Origin: Nostoc sp. XA010
Lineage (GTDB): Bacteria; Cyanobacteriota; Cyanobacteriia; Cyanobacteriales; Nostocaceae
Length of the DNA: 64,000 bases
Assembly: GCF_020829625.1 (NCBI RefSeq)
Contig: NZ_JAIVFX010000027.1
Location: 1-64,000 of the forward strand
Direction of reading: 5' to 3'
The notes beneath the pieces were generated by a model. It worked only from the letters and a program-made list of their open reading frames with translations, was not told the DNA's origin and did not search any database. Every line of letters starts with the position of its first letter. The first letter of the stretch is position 1. The position numbers and the translations under genes are program-made. Shown in pieces: positions 61,486 to 64,000 of this stretch.

Positions 61486-61989
61486 TAACACCACCATATA
61501 CACATGTAACGCCTGGTGACTGAAACTGCTATTGGTCAGTGAGGGGTTGGGGATCTAGGGATTGGGAGGAGAGGAGGGGGAAATGAAGAAGCAGGGGAGC
61601 AGGGAGCAGGGGGAAAAGGGGAAACTTTCTCCCAAGCAAAGCGCACCCCGCCCCAATTCCTCTTTTCCTTTCTCCTTGCTCCCTTGCCTCTTTTTCAATA
61701 ATTCCCCTAGTCCCCATTACTCTTTTTGGTCACAAGGCAAAGCTGTACGCAAGTGACTTTGACAAAGCAGATTTAAGTTGATCTAACAATACCACTTTAT
61801 TGAGAAATAATATCAAGACTAAAAGAGTATCCTTTGTTCCTTTTAAAAAATGGGGAAACAGCTACACGATGATGTAATCTATATATTTATCAAGAAAAAT
61901 TCTGAACTTAGGCATGGGGTTAGTAGTAGCTTTTGCCCTCGGCTGGCAAATTACGACTATAGATACCTGATGCGTAAGTTTTAATTAGT
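61486..61989. other. spacer with purine/pyrimidine repeat blocks
   Basis: 61560-61620 is purine-rich (GGAGAGGAGGGGGAAATGAAG, shortened here to fit its core GGAGCAGGGAGCAGGGGG) and 61655-61695 is the complementary pyrimidine type (CCTTTCTCCTTGCTCCCTTG). The two can pair roughly. No gene is supported. Confidence 0.35.
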
Positions 61990-62034
61990 TAAATCCCCTC
62001 AATCGTGATTTTCAAGGTAGATTGAGGGGATAAT
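61990..62034 (-). terminator. terminator behind hemN
   Basis: ATCCCCTCAATC (61993-62004) and GATTGAGGGGAT (62020-62031) are perfect 12-bp complements, 30-70 bp after the hemN stop. On the minus strand the tail is TTAACTAATT, a modest T content. Confidence 0.6.
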
Positions 62035-62061
62035 ATGTAGCTGACATTTGTAAAAGTGGTA

Positions 62062-63444
62062 TCAAATAGCACGAGAAAATTTTGTCTCTCGTGTTCTTGT
62101 GTGAGTATCAAAGATGACGGCAATATTTCTGACTAGTAATCTACCGATATCTGTAATCTGGATCTGATTTTTTGATAAAATAACTAGACCATCGGCTTCT
62201 AGTGGTTTTAACGCCTCTAGTTCCTCAGAGAAATATTCATCAAAATTGAGATCATACTTATTTTCAATATCTTGCTTATGCAAATGAAAGTGAGACATAA
62301 TACCCATGATCACATCCCGTCTGATGATGTCATTTTGAGTGAGCTTGATACCTTTGCTAACAGGTAAAGCACCTGCTGCAATTGTGTGATAATAATCCTT
62401 TAATTCCTTGTGGTTTTGAGCATAAGCATCTTCTAGCATACTGATGGATGTAGAACCAAAACCAAATAGTTCTGTCTCAGCGTGGGTAGTGTAGCCCTGG
62501 AAATTGCGTTTGAGAGTACCATTGCGTTGAGCGATCGCTAGTTCATCATTAGTTTTAGCAAAATGATCCATCCCAATAAATAGATATTGGTTATTCGTCA
62601 ATTCTTCAATGGTCATTTTCAGAATTTCTAACTTTTCTTCTGCTGCGGGTAGCGCCTCTTGAGGAATATTTTTTTGTGTAGGTTTAATCCACGGTATATA
62701 TGCAAAGTTAAAGACAACAATTCGGTCAGGATCTAACTCAACAGTTTTTTTCAACGTCTCCCGAAATGTTTCGCGGGTTTGATAAGGTAAACCATAAATA
62801 AGGTCTACATTCACACTTTCAAACTTAGCTTCTTTAACCCAACTCATAACATCAAATAGCATTTCTTCTGGCTGGACACGATTTATAGCTACTTGAACTT
62901 GGCTATTAAAATCTTGAATGCCAAAACTAATACGGTTAAACCCAATTTCTCTCAGAAAGAAAATGTAGTTTTTATCGATATAACGAGGATTAATCTCAAT
63001 TGAGATTTCTGCTTCTGGATCGATGTTGAAATGGCTATTGATGTTTTTCCATAAAAATTCTATTTGGTGACGATCCAAGTAATTAGGAGTACCGCCTCCC
63101 CAGTGGATTTGCAGCACTTTTCTATCTGGATCGATTAAAGCTGCGGTGTTTTTAATGTCTTGAGCCAAAGATTCCACGTAAGGTTTCGCAATATTCTTGT
63201 TGTTGGAAATTACCGTGTTACAGCCGCAGAAGTAGCAAGCACTTTGGCAAAAGGGGATATGGAAATATAGACTCATAGGAGTTTTGCGTTGATTCGAGGC
63301 TGCGATCGCGGCCTTAAAATCAGTTTCAGTAAATGTTTCGCTTAACTCTGTAGCAGGCGGATAACTGGTGTATCTAGGTGCGCGAGTGTCGTACTTTTGA
63401 ATCAGATCCAGATCAAACTTGACACCAGGTAATAGAAAAACCAT
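62062..63444 (-). CDS. hemN: oxygen-independent coproporphyrinogen III oxidase
   Basis: A 460-aa radical SAM enzyme that decarboxylates coproporphyrinogen III under low oxygen. The motif YFHIPFCQSACYFCGC near 55-71 has the CxxxCxxC cluster and the fourth Cys. IHWGGGTPNYLD and INRVQPEEM are typical HemN marks, and the N-terminus YDTRAPRYTSYPPATEL is diagnostic. ATG 63444 follows GGAAAG. Heme oxygenase lies 102 bp upstream on the same strand. In cyanobacteria the chlA2-ho2-hemN cluster is induced in microoxic conditions; this pair probably belongs to it. Confidence 0.92.
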   Translation of the reverse strand: MVFLLPGVKFDLDLIQKYDTRAPRYTSYPPATELSETFTETDFKAAIAASNQRKTPMSLYFHIPFCQSACYFCGCNTVISNNKNIAKPYVESLAQDIKNTAALIDPDRKVLQIHWGGGTPNYLDRHQIEFLWKNINSHFNIDPEAEISIEINPRYIDKNYIFFLREIGFNRISFGIQDFNSQVQVAINRVQPEEMLFDVMSWVKEAKFESVNVDLIYGLPYQTRETFRETLKKTVELDPDRIVVFNFAYIPWIKPTQKNIPQEALPAAEEKLEILKMTIEELTNNQYLFIGMDHFAKTNDELAIAQRNGTLKRNFQGYTTHAETELFGFGSTSISMLEDAYAQNHKELKDYYHTIAAGALPVSKGIKLTQNDIIRRDVIMGIMSHFHLHKQDIENKYDLNFDEYFSEELEALKPLEADGLVILSKNQIQITDIGRLLVRNIAVIFDTHTRTRETKFSRAI

Positions 63445-63546
63445 TGAGTTGCTTTCCAATGAATGAAGGGAGTAGCGAGTGGAGAGTGAGGAGTAGGGGA
63501 GGCAGAGGAAGCAGGGGGAGAATGACTAATGACTAATGACTAACGA

Positions 63547-64000
63547 CTAATTAGTTAGGCTATTAAACATAACTTGACCGAGTGCTTTAATTAAATTTCC
63601 TTCTAAGTCTTGAGCTATTTGTAAATTGAACCCAAAGGCATTATTAGCTTCTGCAACAATCCGTTCTGCTGTTATATCATCAACTGGTAATTCATTTAAT
63701 GCCTGACGATACTTATCCTTAAATGCCTTTTTGTCAGGAATTTGCTCAAAATTATAAAAGGATGTGCCTTCATAGCCAGAAAGCTTCAGGGCTGACTGAG
63801 CAACTTTTTGTAGCATTTGACCCCCAGAAAGATCGCCCATGTAGCGAGTGTAGGCATGACCTAGCAATAAGACTGGTTCACTAATAGAAATTTCCCGAAT
63901 GCGGTTAATGTACTTTTGGGCAGCAGGTGAAGGTGTAACTTTCTCTCTCCAATTATCCCCATAATAGAACACCATGTCTTTTTCGAGCGAGGATTGGCGA
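63547..64000 (-). CDS. ho: heme oxygenase (biliverdin-producing), 5' part beyond window
   Basis: The C-terminal ~150 residues of a cyanobacterial heme oxygenase, which opens heme to biliverdin for phycobilin synthesis. YTRYMGDLSGGQMLQKVAQ carries the distal-helix Gly-rich motif; EANNAFGFNLQIAQDLEG is the typical end. The frame stays open to the right edge (RQSSLEKD before MVFYYG), so the true start with the proximal His lies outside. Gene order with hemN suggests the low-oxygen isoform ho2. Its last codons overlap an ATGACTA heptamer tract. Confidence 0.9.
   Translation of the reverse strand, partial: RQSSLEKDMVFYYGDNWREKVTPSPAAQKYINRIREISISEPVLLLGHAYTRYMGDLSGGQMLQKVAQSALKLSGYEGTSFYNFEQIPDKKAFKDKYRQALNELPVDDITAERIVAEANNAFGFNLQIAQDLEGNLIKALGQVMFNSLTN

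Overview
The window comes from a filamentous, heterocyst-type cyanobacterium (Nostoc/Anabaena/Calothrix-like). The grounds are: photosystem I subunit PsaK, RuBisCO accumulation factor Raf1, menaquinone/phylloquinone methyltransferase MenG, an SLH/OprB-type porin, a low-oxygen hemN plus heme oxygenase pair, very frequent HIP1 octamers (GCGATCGC), and intergenic spacers full of short tandem and dispersed repeats. Most of it is ordinary chromosome, but it carries many repeat-derived scars and several decayed genes.

Layout. 1-3.5 kb: a 3'-truncated MlaE-type permease, a 5'-truncated response regulator and three small hypothetical genes. 3.6-11.4 kb: a promoter, a STAND NTPase with 14 WD40 repeats, a DUF3862-like protein, a KamA-type radical SAM enzyme, a CreD-like membrane protein and two tiny membrane ORFs. 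11.4-20 kb: a 21-bp repeat array, a class V aminotransferase, DUF1499, DUF1345, ChaB, an AAC(6')-like acetyltransferase, a UvrD-type helicase and raf1. 20.4-26.7 kb: a REC-GAF regulator, menG, DUF445, Uma2, a cytochrome P450 and a divergent TetR regulator. 27-38.3 kb: a secreted FG-GAP/RTX protein, a second 21-bp array, a PgpH-like 7TM-HD phosphodiesterase, an ADP-ribosylglycohydrolase-like protein, a 46-aa ORF with aroQ, and topA. 38.6-45 kb: a decayed two-gene module, an iron/zinc-uptake type porin divergent from znuA-znuC-znuB, and tRNA-Phe(GAA). 45-54 kb: an NFACT (RqcH-like) protein, a CFA-synthase-like methyltransferase, three glycosyltransferases and DUF429. 55-64 kb: psaK, DUF3891, Mn catalase, a broken GlsB/YeaQ-type gene, a transposase remnant, a small EamA transporter, an AiiC-like acylase, hemN and a heme oxygenase running off the right edge.

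The most interesting layer is the small mobile or repetitive DNA. One family of about 100-bp elements with CAATAC...GTATTG ends occurs three times, and each copy is flanked by a 10-bp target-site-like direct repeat (10/10, 9/10 and 9/10 identical). A second inverted-repeat element shares its ends with sequence next to a transposase remnant. At least five more inverted-repeat elements are visible.

Short dispersed repeats have also entered genes. They are in frame in a helicase, menG, a 7TM-HD protein and a DUF429 protein, and disruptive in a GlsB-type gene. Two of the in-frame insertions appear to lie exactly in HIP1 sites. I saw no CRISPR array, prophage or complete insertion sequence. All functional calls rest on reading motifs and family resemblance by eye; no database search was run.
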